From: Oscillospiraceae bacterium
GTDB lineage: Bacteria; Bacillota; Clostridia; Oscillospirales; Oscillospiraceae
Assembly: GCA_031255955.1 (NCBI GenBank)
Contig: JAIRRO010000135.1
Coordinates: 1 to 6,620, forward strand
DNA: 6,620 nt
Direction: 5' to 3'
Shown: positions 1 through 6,459 of the stretch, piece after piece
How the letters are laid out: each line of letters starts with the position of its first letter
Numbering within the stretch: the stretch's first letter is position 1
Translations under genes and position numbers: made by a program
Notes under the pieces: generated by a model
The model's input: the letters and a program-made list of their open reading frames with translations, nothing else
Databases searched by the model: none
What the model was told of the DNA's origin: nothing

Positions 1-1471
1 TATTAAGCGCGAGAACGCCGGGCTTCGGCGCGGCGGGCGCACCGGCAAGGGCAGTCAGCAACCGCGTGAAATTCACCGCGCCGAATGCCGCCAGCAGAGC
101 CTTCAGCGTGGTTTTTACAGAAAATTTAATCACCGTGACGCGGCGCAGCCTGTTTACGCTCAAGGCAAAGTTAAAAATCTCTGTAAACGCAACCATAAAC
201 ACGTATCCCGCAAGGGCGAATCGCGGCAGCAGCAGGTATACAAGCGTCACAGACACGGCGGAATCCAAAATATTGTACGCCATACAGTACATCTGCTGAC
301 CCAAGCCGCGCAGCATACCGTCCGTCACGCTGTCCAGATACATTATGGGCATCAGCCACGCCAGCCCCGCAAGATAACGCCCCGTGTCGCCCGCGCCGTA
401 AACAGCCGTTCCCAGTTCGCTGCCAAAGCCCCACATACACGCCATAAAGCCGACGGAAAACAGCAGACACAGCCGCAGAGAATCCGAAACAAGCCGCGAT
501 ATACGGGCGTTATCCCCGCGAACCTGAGCCTCTGTAAGCTCCGGTACCACAAGCTCCGCAAAGGAATAAAACAGCGCCGACGGGAACATCAGCACGGGAA
601 AAACCATACCGTGAACCGTTCCGTAATCGGCGAGCGCCTTCTCAGAGGACGCCCCGGATTTTTTAAGTCCGCGCGGCACAAGCAGATGCTGAAGCGTGGA
701 GAGCGCGCTTCGCGCATAAGCGGACAGCGCAAGCGGAAGGGCGATAGAGAGCATACGGCGCGTCATAGCGGTGGAATCCACGCGGCGGACAAAGGCGGGG
801 GAGCTATGCGCGCGCTTTTCAAACCAATACAGCGCGGCAAGCAGCAAAAATGCGGAAACCTCCCCCGCGACGCCGCCCGCGACGACGATGGCGCACGCCG
901 TTTCCAGACCGTATCCCGTTGAAAAACCGAGCGCCGCGATGATTACGGCTATCCTGATAAGCTGCTCTATAACGGAAACCGCGGCGGATTTGGCGACGCG
1001 GCACACCGCCGTGAAATACCCCCCGAAAACGGCGGACAGGGCATAGGGCGTAAGACTGAGGGACAGCACGCGCAGAGACAAAACAGTGCGCGCGTCGCCA
1101 ATCCAAACGCTGCCGATTGTCGGGGCGCCGAACCATAAAAATAAGCTCGCCGCCGCACCGAAGCAGAGCGCATACACAAGGCAACGCCGCACGGCATAAA
1201 ACGCGCCGGAGTATTGCAAGCCCGCGCTACCCGAGGCTTCGGAGCGCCCAAGCTCCAGCGACACAAGGCGCGTCGCGGCGAAGCGGATGCCCGAGATGGC
1301 GAACGTTGCGGCGAGCATAGATACGGACATAATAAGCTGAAACAGACCGATACCGGCTGCGCCTATCCTGCGCGTCAGCCAAACCTGAAAAATCATTCCG
1401 ACAGCGCGCATTAAGAGCGAAACGCCGGTCAGAAGGATTGTATTCATAATCATCGCGCGGGAACGGGACAT
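1..1471 (-). CDS. SpoVB/MurJ-like polysaccharide flippase, 3' end beyond window
   Basis: An integral membrane flippase of the MOP superfamily, probably moving a lipid-linked saccharide (lipid II or another undecaprenyl-linked unit) across the cytoplasmic membrane. The frame is open without interruption for 490 codons to base 2. Related SpoVB proteins are somewhat over 500 residues, so only a short C-terminal piece should be missing. Family-like features in order are a basic N-terminus, a first helix followed by 'LTRRIGAAGIGLFQL' (residues 32-46), 'PYALSAVFGGYFTA' (142-155), 'ELVVPELTEAQVRGD' (316-330) resembling the conserved LVPAISEA-type stretch, and 'LRGLGQQ' (397-403). About a dozen hydrophobic helices alternate with basic loops. 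I chose the ATG at 1471 because AGGCGG lies 7 bases upstream and 'MSRSR' leads straight into the first helix. An in-frame ATG at 1504 adds 11 residues but has only GGAG 13 bases upstream. It is divergent from the panT-like gene. The exact substrate and whether this is the sporulation paralogue SpoVB cannot be told from sequence. Confidence 0.88.
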   Translation of the reverse strand, partial: MSRSRAMIMNTILLTGVSLLMRAVGMIFQVWLTRRIGAAGIGLFQLIMSVSMLAATFAISGIRFAATRLVSLELGRSEASGSAGLQYSGAFYAVRRCLVYALCFGAAASLFLWFGAPTIGSVWIGDARTVLSLRVLSLSLTPYALSAVFGGYFTAVCRVAKSAAVSVIEQLIRIAVIIAALGFSTGYGLETACAIVVAGGVAGEVSAFLLLAALYWFEKRAHSSPAFVRRVDSTAMTRRMLSIALPLALSAYARSALSTLQHLLVPRGLKKSGASSEKALADYGTVHGMVFPVLMFPSALFYSFAELVVPELTEAQVRGDNARISRLVSDSLRLCLLFSVGFMACMWGFGSELGTAVYGAGDTGRYLAGLAWLMPIMYLDSVTDGMLRGLGQQMYCMAYNILDSAVSVTLVYLLLPRFALAGYVFMVAFTEIFNFALSVNRLRRVTVIKFSVKTTLKALLAAFGAVNFTRLLTALAGAPAAPKPGVLALN

Positions 1472-1548
1472 ATACGCGCCGCCTTTCGTGAAGCAGTACA
1501 GCATAATATGTACAAGACTCCGCCGGATAGAAGCGAACGCGCGCCGCC

Positions 1549-1573
1549 GCGCAAAAATTCAGCGCAAAAATTC
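1549..1573. repeat. Tandem 12-bp direct repeat upstream of promoter
   Basis: GCGCAAAAATTC occurs twice without mismatch, at 1549-1560 and 1562-1573, separated by one base (period 13). The second copy ends three bases before the -35 hexamer at 1577. Each copy carries an A5 tract, so the pair could act as an UP-element-like or curved sequence, or as a tandem operator for a regulator of the panT-coaX unit. The repeat is seen directly and the function is inference. Confidence 0.6.
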
Positions 1574-1576
1574 CTG

Positions 1577-1605
1577 TTGACAAGCGCCGCGGAATTGTTC
1601 ATAAT
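1577..1605 (+). promoter_or_regulatory. Sigma-A-type promoter for the panT-like/coaX unit
   Basis: A perfect -35 hexamer TTGACA (1577-1582) is followed by a 17-base spacer and CATAAT (1600-1605), five of six matches to TATAAT. This is the classic housekeeping arrangement at optimal spacing. Transcription should start near 1611-1613, giving a leader of about 65 nt before the ATG at 1678. No promoter is evident in the 29-base gap before coaX, so this one probably serves both genes. Confidence 0.8.
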
Positions 1606-1613
1606 AGCGCCCG

Positions 1614-1625
1614 GGGGATATCCCC
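1614..1625. promoter_or_regulatory. Perfect 12-bp palindrome at the predicted transcription start
   Basis: GGGGATATCCCC is a perfect palindrome falling at roughly +2 to +14 of the predicted transcript. As DNA it could be a repressor operator blocking RNA polymerase. As RNA it would form a 4-bp GC stem with an AUAU loop at the extreme 5' end, a layout that can protect mRNA. Palindromes this short do arise by chance, so the functional role is tentative. Confidence 0.4.
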
Positions 1626-1662
1626 GAAATAAAATAGCGTCGCACCCGCACGGGGCGGCAGC

Positions 1663-1668
1663 AAGGAG
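1663..1668 (+). promoter_or_regulatory. Ribosome binding site of the panT-like gene
   Basis: AAGGAG lies 9 bases before the ATG at 1678, with an AT-rich spacer (TTTTTATTT) that should stay unstructured. This is a strong Shine-Dalgarno match and fixes the start codon. Confidence 0.85.
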
Positions 1669-1677
1669 TTTTTATTT

Positions 1678-2268
1678 ATGAAAAGCAAGACCTTTTCCAC
1701 GCAGAAGCTCGTACTTTTGGCACTCTTAACCGCAATCGTGGTTGTGCTTCAAATGGCGGGCACTTTTATTCACTTCGGGCAATTTCAAATCGCACTCGTT
1801 CTTTTGCCGATTGTAGTCGGCGCGGCTATGTGCGGAACGCTTGCCGGTGGATGGCTTGGCGCAGTTTTCGGGGCTGTTGTGCTGTTTAACGGCGATGCGG
1901 CGGCGTTTTTACAGATTAATGCGCTTGGCACTGTTATTCTCGTTCTCTTAAAGGGAATATGCGCCGGACTTGCCGCGGGTGCAGCATACAAGCTCTTTGA
2001 AAAGAAAAATCAAGTTGCAGCGACGATTGCTGCCGCGGTAGTGTCACCGATTGTAAACACCGGCATTTTTACGCTTGGCTGCTACACGATATTTTTACCT
2101 ACTATGAGAGAGTGGGCAGGCGGCTCCGATAATGTCACGGCGTTTATTTTTCTCACGCTTATCGGTGGAAACTTCATCTTTGAATTTATAGTAAATTTAA
2201 TACTCAGCCCTGCGGTCGTGCGTATTATCAAGATAGGCGAAAGCAGATTCGGCAAAAGAGCGAAATAA
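1678..2268 (+). CDS. panT: ECF transporter S component, probable pantothenate-specific (PanT-like)
   Basis: Small membrane protein of 196 residues, the usual size of an S component of an energy-coupling factor vitamin transporter. It binds the vitamin and docks on a shared EcfA/A'/T module that is not encoded here. About six hydrophobic helices are visible (roughly 9-30, 36-54, 57-72, 84-105, 112-140 and 153-180), with a basic, hydrophilic C-terminal tail. The first helix carries an AxxxA motif (A15, A19 in 'ALLTA'), the feature S components use to contact EcfT. 'FNGDAAAFLQIN' (70-81) and 'PIVNTGIF' (124-131) look like the conserved loop and helix segments of this family. The pantothenate assignment rests on its position as first gene of a unit with coaX, whose start is 29 bases downstream. 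Riboflavin, biotin or another vitamin cannot be excluded from the protein alone. Its GC content appears lower than that of its neighbours. Confidence 0.8.
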   Translation: MKSKTFSTQKLVLLALLTAIVVVLQMAGTFIHFGQFQIALVLLPIVVGAAMCGTLAGGWLGAVFGAVVLFNGDAAAFLQINALGTVILVLLKGICAGLAAGAAYKLFEKKNQVAATIAAAVVSPIVNTGIFTLGCYTIFLPTMREWAGGSDNVTAFIFLTLIGGNFIFEFIVNLILSPAVVRIIKIGESRFGKRAK

Positions 2269-2286
2269 TCAGAGAAAAATAATTTC

Positions 2287-2292
2287 GGAGGG
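2287..2292 (+). promoter_or_regulatory. Ribosome binding site of coaX
   Basis: GGAGGG sits 5 bases before the ATG at 2298, within the 29-base gap after the panT-like stop codon. It is a near-perfect anti-Shine-Dalgarno match and supports the chosen start and independent translation of the second gene. Confidence 0.85.
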
Positions 2293-2297
2293 ATATA

Positions 2298-3065
2298 ATG
2301 CTTCTCGCCATTGACGTCGGAAACTCGAATATCGTAATCGGCTGCTATGAGGGGGATAAAATCCTTCATGTGTTCCGTATGGTCACCGATACGCTTAAAA
2401 CAGAGGACGAATACGCCGCCGGGATAAATTCCATCCTCGAATTTAACGGGATAGACGCGCGCGGCTTCGCGGGCGCGGCACTGTCCTCCGTGGTGCCGCC
2501 GCTGACGGGTGTGTTCCGTGAGACGATACGCAAGCTGACCGGCAAATCGGCGTTTCTCGTCGGCTCGGGAATAAAAACGGGGCTTAATATCCTGATCGAT
2601 AATCCCGCGGAGCTGGCAGCCGATATGGTCTGCTCTGCCGTGGGCGCGTCAACGAAATACAAGCCGCCGATATTCATTATCGACCTGGGTACGGCGACAA
2701 AAATTACGGTTATCGACAAAACGGGCGCTTACATAGGCGGGGCGATAATCCCCGGAGTGGCGCTGTCCGCCGACGCCCTGACGCGCGGTGCTTCACTGCT
2801 GCCCAAGGTGAACATTGAAGCGCCGAAAAAGGCGATAAACGGCGTCACGGTTGACGCGATGAAAAGCGGCATCGTATTCGGCGCGGCGGCGGGCATAGAC
2901 GGTATGCTTCGCCGGTTCGCGGACGAATTAGGCGAGGCGGCAACGGTTGTGGCAACAGGCGGGCTTGCCTCGCGGATAATTCCGCACTGCCACGAAAAAA
3001 TTATATCCGATGAGCATCTGCTGCTCGACGGGCTGCGGCTGCTGTACGAGAAAAACAACGCTTAA
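2298..3065 (+). CDS. coaX: Type III pantothenate kinase
   Basis: Cytoplasmic enzyme catalysing ATP-dependent phosphorylation of pantothenate to 4'-phosphopantothenate, the first step of coenzyme A synthesis. Type III kinases belong to the ASKHA fold, act as dimers, need a monovalent cation and are not feedback-inhibited by CoA. The 255 residues match the family length. Visible motifs are the N-terminal phosphate loop 'IDVGNSN' (5-11), 'NPAELAADM' (102-110) at the position of the family GADR motif, with the proposed catalytic base kept as D109, 'IDLGTAT' (128-134), 'GGAIIPG' (147-153), T184 in 'GVTVDAMKSG' and 'ATGGLA' (219-224). Departures from the textbook motifs are A107 and M110 in place of the Gly and Arg of GADR, and K135 where DFGTATT-type motifs have Thr. 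It follows the panT-like gene in one transcription unit and converges on the CydC-like gene with a 6-base gap. Confidence 0.93.
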   Translation: MLLAIDVGNSNIVIGCYEGDKILHVFRMVTDTLKTEDEYAAGINSILEFNGIDARGFAGAALSSVVPPLTGVFRETIRKLTGKSAFLVGSGIKTGLNILIDNPAELAADMVCSAVGASTKYKPPIFIIDLGTATKITVIDKTGAYIGGAIIPGVALSADALTRGASLLPKVNIEAPKKAINGVTVDAMKSGIVFGAAAGIDGMLRRFADELGEAATVVATGGLASRIIPHCHEKIISDEHLLLDGLRLLYEKNNA

Positions 3066-3071
3066 TACGCT

Positions 3072-4706
3072 CTATTTTTCCACGGAATATGTCTTGTCCG
3101 CTATCGCCATGGTGGACGCGCGGTGAGACACAAGAGCTATGGTGCGCTCACCCGCGGCGGAGCGCAGCGAGCGCAGGATGACGGCTTCATTCAAGCTGTC
3201 AAGGTTGCTGGTCGGCTCGTCCAGCAGCAGCAGCGGCGCGTTGTGCAGAAACGCGCGCGCTAAGCCAATGCGCTGGCGCTCACCGCCGGATAGCGTGGAG
3301 CCGAGCTCACCTATATGTGTTTCATAACCCCCGGGCAGAGAAGAAATGAAGTCGTGTACAGAGGCTTTTTTCGCCGCCGCGATGACCTCCCCACGCGTGG
3401 CGTCCGGCTTACCCAGACGGATATTCGCCTCTATGGTGTCGTGAAACAGCTCTGTGTCCTGCGTGACGAAGCCTTCTATTCGCCGCAGGTGGTCAGTGTT
3501 TATCTCCGAAACAGGCGTGTCTGAAATGAAAAGACTGCCCTGCGGCGCGTCACGAAAACGCATCAAAAGACGCAGAAGGGTGGATTTACCGGAGCCGCTT
3601 TTACCTGTAATTCCGGTGATTTTACCCTTTTTAATATCAATGCTCAGTCCGCGCAGAACATCCTCACCGCCGTAAGAAAAGGTGAGATCGCGGCTGCGCG
3701 CGCCCGTGAAATCGGGCGCCTTGCCATCCGTGACGTCGGCGGTCTCCGGCGTTTCATCAAGCAGCGCCAGCACGCGTTCACCCGCCGCCAGCGTCGCCTG
3801 AAGTCCCGTGCCCAGCCCGGCAAGGGCAAGCACAGGACCGAAGGATGATAAAATCACGGTAACGGGTATTATCACGCCGTCAATGCCCACGGCGCCGCTG
3901 CGGCGCAGGAAAAACGCGGCGGTAAGCGCCGCCAGCGCGAACACAGTGACAGACATCCCGGACAGCGCGGACATTACGCCCTCGCGCGTGTTTAAGCGTT
4001 GGCGCAGAGCATCCAGCCTGTCCGTGCGCTCGCCGATTTGTGTGCGGCGCTCATCCCCGCGCCCGAAACGCAAAAGCTCTGCCATCCCGCGCAGGCTGTC
4101 GAGATAAAAGGATGAAAAGCCCCCTGTTTCCGCGCGTAAATCGGCGTTTGGAGCGGCGACGGCGCGGGAAGCCGCGGCGGGCAGTACCGCGCCAACGACA
4201 ACATACCCCAAAGCGGCGATAAGCGCATATATCGGATGATAGACCCCGACAAACACCACTACCCCCAGCGATACGATAAACGCAATCGCGACGGGGGAAA
4301 TGGTGTGCGCGTAGAACACCTCAAGCAATTCGATATCACCCGTCAGAATCGTTATCAGATTGCCGCGCTCGCGTCCGTCGAGCTTTGCGGGACACAGCCG
4401 CCGCAAGGCTTCAAAAACGCGCTCGCGTATCAGCGCAAGCAGCCGGAACGCGATAAAATGATTGCACGTCTGCTCGCCGTATCGAAACGCGCCGCGCAGC
4501 GCCCCGCATACAGCGGCGCCAATGAGAAGCGCCGTCAAGCCGACACGATATGCCGCGGCGCCGCCTGACGCTTGCAATATCGCAAGGCTCCCAAGCACGG
4601 GAATAAGTATCGAGCTTATGTTGCCCAGCACGCCGAGCAGCACGGCAAGCGCCATAACGCCGGACAGCGGGCGGACAAACGCGATAAGCCTCGTCATAAT
4701 TTTCAT
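3072..4706 (-). CDS. cydC: CydC-like ABC transporter, fused permease and ATPase half
   Basis: Half-transporter of 544 residues, expected to pair with the CydD-like protein encoded just upstream. An N-terminal transmembrane domain with about six helices (roughly residues 14-300) is followed by a nucleotide-binding domain (about 335-544). All ATPase motifs are intact: A-loop Y345, Walker A 'GKSGSGKST' (368-376), Q-loop Q416 in 'VTQDTELF', signature 'LSGGERQ' (472-478), Walker B 'LLLLDE' (492-497) with catalytic E497, D-loop 'SNLD' (500-503) and switch H528. The protein ends only 16 residues after that His, lacking the usual strand-and-helix tail ('DGRIVExGTHxEL'). Translation starts 13 bases after the CydD-like stop codon, with AAGG overlapping that stop. 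CydDC of E. coli is linked to thiol export and heme supply for cytochrome bd. The substrate here is not known, so the name marks similarity only. Confidence 0.82.
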   Translation of the reverse strand: MKIMTRLIAFVRPLSGVMALAVLLGVLGNISSILIPVLGSLAILQASGGAAAYRVGLTALLIGAAVCGALRGAFRYGEQTCNHFIAFRLLALIRERVFEALRRLCPAKLDGRERGNLITILTGDIELLEVFYAHTISPVAIAFIVSLGVVVFVGVYHPIYALIAALGYVVVGAVLPAAASRAVAAPNADLRAETGGFSSFYLDSLRGMAELLRFGRGDERRTQIGERTDRLDALRQRLNTREGVMSALSGMSVTVFALAALTAAFFLRRSGAVGIDGVIIPVTVILSSFGPVLALAGLGTGLQATLAAGERVLALLDETPETADVTDGKAPDFTGARSRDLTFSYGGEDVLRGLSIDIKKGKITGITGKSGSGKSTLLRLLMRFRDAPQGSLFISDTPVSEINTDHLRRIEGFVTQDTELFHDTIEANIRLGKPDATRGEVIAAAKKASVHDFISSLPGGYETHIGELGSTLSGGERQRIGLARAFLHNAPLLLLDEPTSNLDSLNEAVILRSLRSAAGERTIALVSHRASTMAIADKTYSVEK

Positions 4707-4715
4707 AATCGATCA

Positions 4716-4722
4716 CACCTTA
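4716..4722 (-). promoter_or_regulatory. Ribosome binding site of the CydC-like gene, overlapping the upstream stop codon
   Basis: On the minus strand TAAGGTG contains both the TAA stop of the CydD-like gene (4722-4720) and the Shine-Dalgarno AGGTG, 9 bases before the ATG at 4706. This overlap points to coupled translation and balanced production of the two ABC halves. Confidence 0.7.
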
Positions 4723-6456
4723 CGACGATTGACCGGCGCTGACGCGCTCCAGCTCTCGCTGTTCACCGTACAGCCGCGCGTATAGCCCGCCGAGGGCGAG
4801 CAGCGCGTCGTGCGTGCCGGACTCCGTTACTCTGCCGTTGTCCAGCAAATAGATCATATCGGACGCCGTGGCATTCGCGAGGCGGTGAGTGATTAACAGC
4901 ACGGTTTTTGAGGCGGAAAGCCCGCGAACGGCGTCCATAATGGCAGCCTCGCTTTCCGGATCAATATTTGAGGTCGCCTCGTCGAAGATATAAATATCGA
5001 CGTCCCGCAGCAGCGCCCGCGCGAGGCATAACCTTTGACGCTGTCCGCCGGACAGGTTGGCGCCGCGCTCTGATATCTCAGCTAAAAGTCCATCCATCGC
5101 CGCAAAAAAATCCCACAACCGAACGCGTTCCAGCGCCGATATTAGCTCGCCGTCCGTAGCGTCAGGTCTTGCAAGCCGAAGATTTTCCGCAAGCGTCCCC
5201 TTGAACACATAGCCGTCGTGCGGAACAAGCGTCACAGAACCTTGCAAGCACACGCGGGAAATATCGCGCAGCTCAACCCCGCCCGCGGACACAGAACCGA
5301 TATAACCGCGCCGCGCGCCGGATAACACAGCGGCGACGGTGCTTTTGCCGCTGCCGGACGCCCCGACCAGCGAAACCAAACCGACAGCCGGGAGCTCAAG
5401 CGTCACGCCGTCCAGCGCGGGGCGCTCCGCCCCCGGATATGTAAAGGACATATCGTTGAAAATTATGCGAATGCCGCCCATGGGGACTGTTTTCTCCCCG
5501 TCGGGCGGCAGCTGCGTATCCAGCAGACGAAACATTCTCTCGCTGGCTGCTACGCCGTTCATCGACACATGAAACAGCGACCCCAGCTGACGCAGAGGAA
5601 TAAAAAATTCCGCGGACAGCAGGGCGATTATCAGCCCGTGCGAAAGCGGCGCACCGCCGCGCACAGCGAGCGCCGCGAGGATAACACCAAGCGCCGCGCC
5701 GCCAAAGGCTACGATATCCATTACAATTATGCTGGCAAGCTGCATTCGAAGCACCCGCATCGTGGATTGCCGAAAGCCCTCAGCCTCACGAGCCATATCC
5801 TTCTGCCGCGCACCGTCCGCGCTGTATACCTTCAGTGCCGTCATGCCCTGGATGTTCTCTAAAAAGCGATCGCCCAGCGAGATATAAGAGCCGAGCTGCC
5901 GCCTCGCCATCCCTCCCGCCATTTTTCCTATCATCAAAAGCAGCGCGGGAATAAGCGGCGCGCAGACCAGCAGCGCCAGTCCGGCGCGCAAATCCAGCGG
6001 AGCTATAACGATAAACAGCGTTACGGGGGCAATCATACTATAGAAAAATTGCGGGATATACTTGGCGAAATAAACCTCAAGCTGGTCAACGCCCTCTGTC
6101 GCCGTTTGCAAGGCGTCCGCCGTGGAAAGCGTTTCGGTGTATGCACCGCCCAGCTCAAGCAGCTTTTGATACACCCTTTCGCGAAACATCCGTTTTACGC
6201 CGGATGACGCGCGAAACGCCGCCCGCGACGCGGCGGTTGTGCAGACTGCGCGCAGCAGCGCGGCGGCGCCGCCCGCTGCAAGCGTGAGGACAAGGGAAGC
6301 GAGGCTTGCGTCACCCGCCGCGATTTGCCCGATAAGTCGGGAGATTGCGATTGTGGCGGCGATGCCAGCCAGCAGCCCAAGCCACTGCGCGGCAACAGAG
6401 ACGGCGATGTGCCGCCGCGCACCCTCCGCGAAACGCAACAAACGCTTTGCTATCAT
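4720..6456 (-). CDS. cydD: CydD-like ABC transporter, fused permease and ATPase half
   Basis: Half-transporter of 578 residues in the cytoplasmic membrane, predicted partner of the CydC-like protein. The N-terminus 'MIAKRLLRF' is basic, as is common for this group. The transmembrane domain spans roughly residues 15-300, with helices near 17-40, 52-70, 138-155, 158-180, 240-265 and 270-292. The nucleotide-binding domain runs from about 328. Motifs are A-loop Y340, Walker A 'GASGSGKST' (365-373), signature 'LSGGQRQ' (468-474), Walker B 'IYIFDE' (488-493) with E493, D-loop 'SNID' (496-499), switch H524 and the usual 'GRVTESGTH' tail (541-549). The Q-loop position holds His (H413 in 'VPHDGYVF') instead of Gln. 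Its start has AGAAGG 7 bases upstream, lying inside the end of the DUF454-type gene. Thiol, peptide or heme-related substrates are all possible. Confidence 0.83.
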   Translation of the reverse strand: MIAKRLLRFAEGARRHIAVSVAAQWLGLLAGIAATIAISRLIGQIAAGDASLASLVLTLAAGGAAALLRAVCTTAASRAAFRASSGVKRMFRERVYQKLLELGGAYTETLSTADALQTATEGVDQLEVYFAKYIPQFFYSMIAPVTLFIVIAPLDLRAGLALLVCAPLIPALLLMIGKMAGGMARRQLGSYISLGDRFLENIQGMTALKVYSADGARQKDMAREAEGFRQSTMRVLRMQLASIIVMDIVAFGGAALGVILAALAVRGGAPLSHGLIIALLSAEFFIPLRQLGSLFHVSMNGVAASERMFRLLDTQLPPDGEKTVPMGGIRIIFNDMSFTYPGAERPALDGVTLELPAVGLVSLVGASGSGKSTVAAVLSGARRGYIGSVSAGGVELRDISRVCLQGSVTLVPHDGYVFKGTLAENLRLARPDATDGELISALERVRLWDFFAAMDGLLAEISERGANLSGGQRQRLCLARALLRDVDIYIFDEATSNIDPESEAAIMDAVRGLSASKTVLLITHRLANATASDMIYLLDNGRVTESGTHDALLALGGLYARLYGEQRELERVSAGQSS

Positions 6457-6459
6457 GTT

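Larger units (their letters stand above)
1472..1677. other. Divergent intergenic control region
   Basis: This is the only sizeable non-coding stretch in the window. Reading left to right it holds the flippase ribosome binding site (minus strand), a GC-rich stretch, a tandem 12-bp repeat, a consensus-like plus-strand promoter, a perfect 12-bp palindrome at the predicted transcription start, and the panT-like leader with its ribosome binding site. The leader, about 65 nt, is too short for most known riboswitches, and I recognise no riboswitch fold. I see no clear minus-strand promoter for the flippase. A TATTAT at 1508-1503 could be a -10 box but lacks a good -35. Confidence 0.7.

Noticed and set aside
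171..1583. A chain of minus-strand open frames (171-470, 352-561, 819-1184, 967-1266, 1227-1583) and plus-strand frames over the same stretch
   Set aside because: They are shadows of the uninterrupted 490-codon flippase frame, which has no stop in the window. Their translations are Arg/Cys-rich with no domain pattern.
1573..1590. A minus-strand -35 (TTGTCA) overlapping the plus-strand TTGACA, as a divergent promoter for the flippase
   Set aside because: The best -10 at proper spacing is TGAATT, only three matches to consensus, so it is not strong enough to call.
1611..1677. A riboswitch in the leader of the panT-like gene
   Set aside because: The leader is only about 65 nt, with two short GC hairpins and no recognisable aptamer core or terminator with a T run.
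2366..3058. Minus-strand open frames of 117 and 109 codons opposite coaX
   Set aside because: Antisense to a well-recognised kinase, with low-complexity Ser/Pro/Ala-rich composition and no ribosome binding site or known motif. Long antisense frames are expected in GC-rich genes.
3040..3090. A bidirectional rho-independent terminator between coaX and the CydC-like gene
   Set aside because: I could find no stable inverted repeat followed by a T run. The TTTTT near 3075 is part of the CydC-like C-terminal codons and lacks a stem.
3139..4785. Plus-strand open frames opposite the CydC-like gene, up to 110 codons
   Set aside because: All lie antisense to intact ABC motifs, are rich in Arg, Ser and Pro, and show no coherent start signals.
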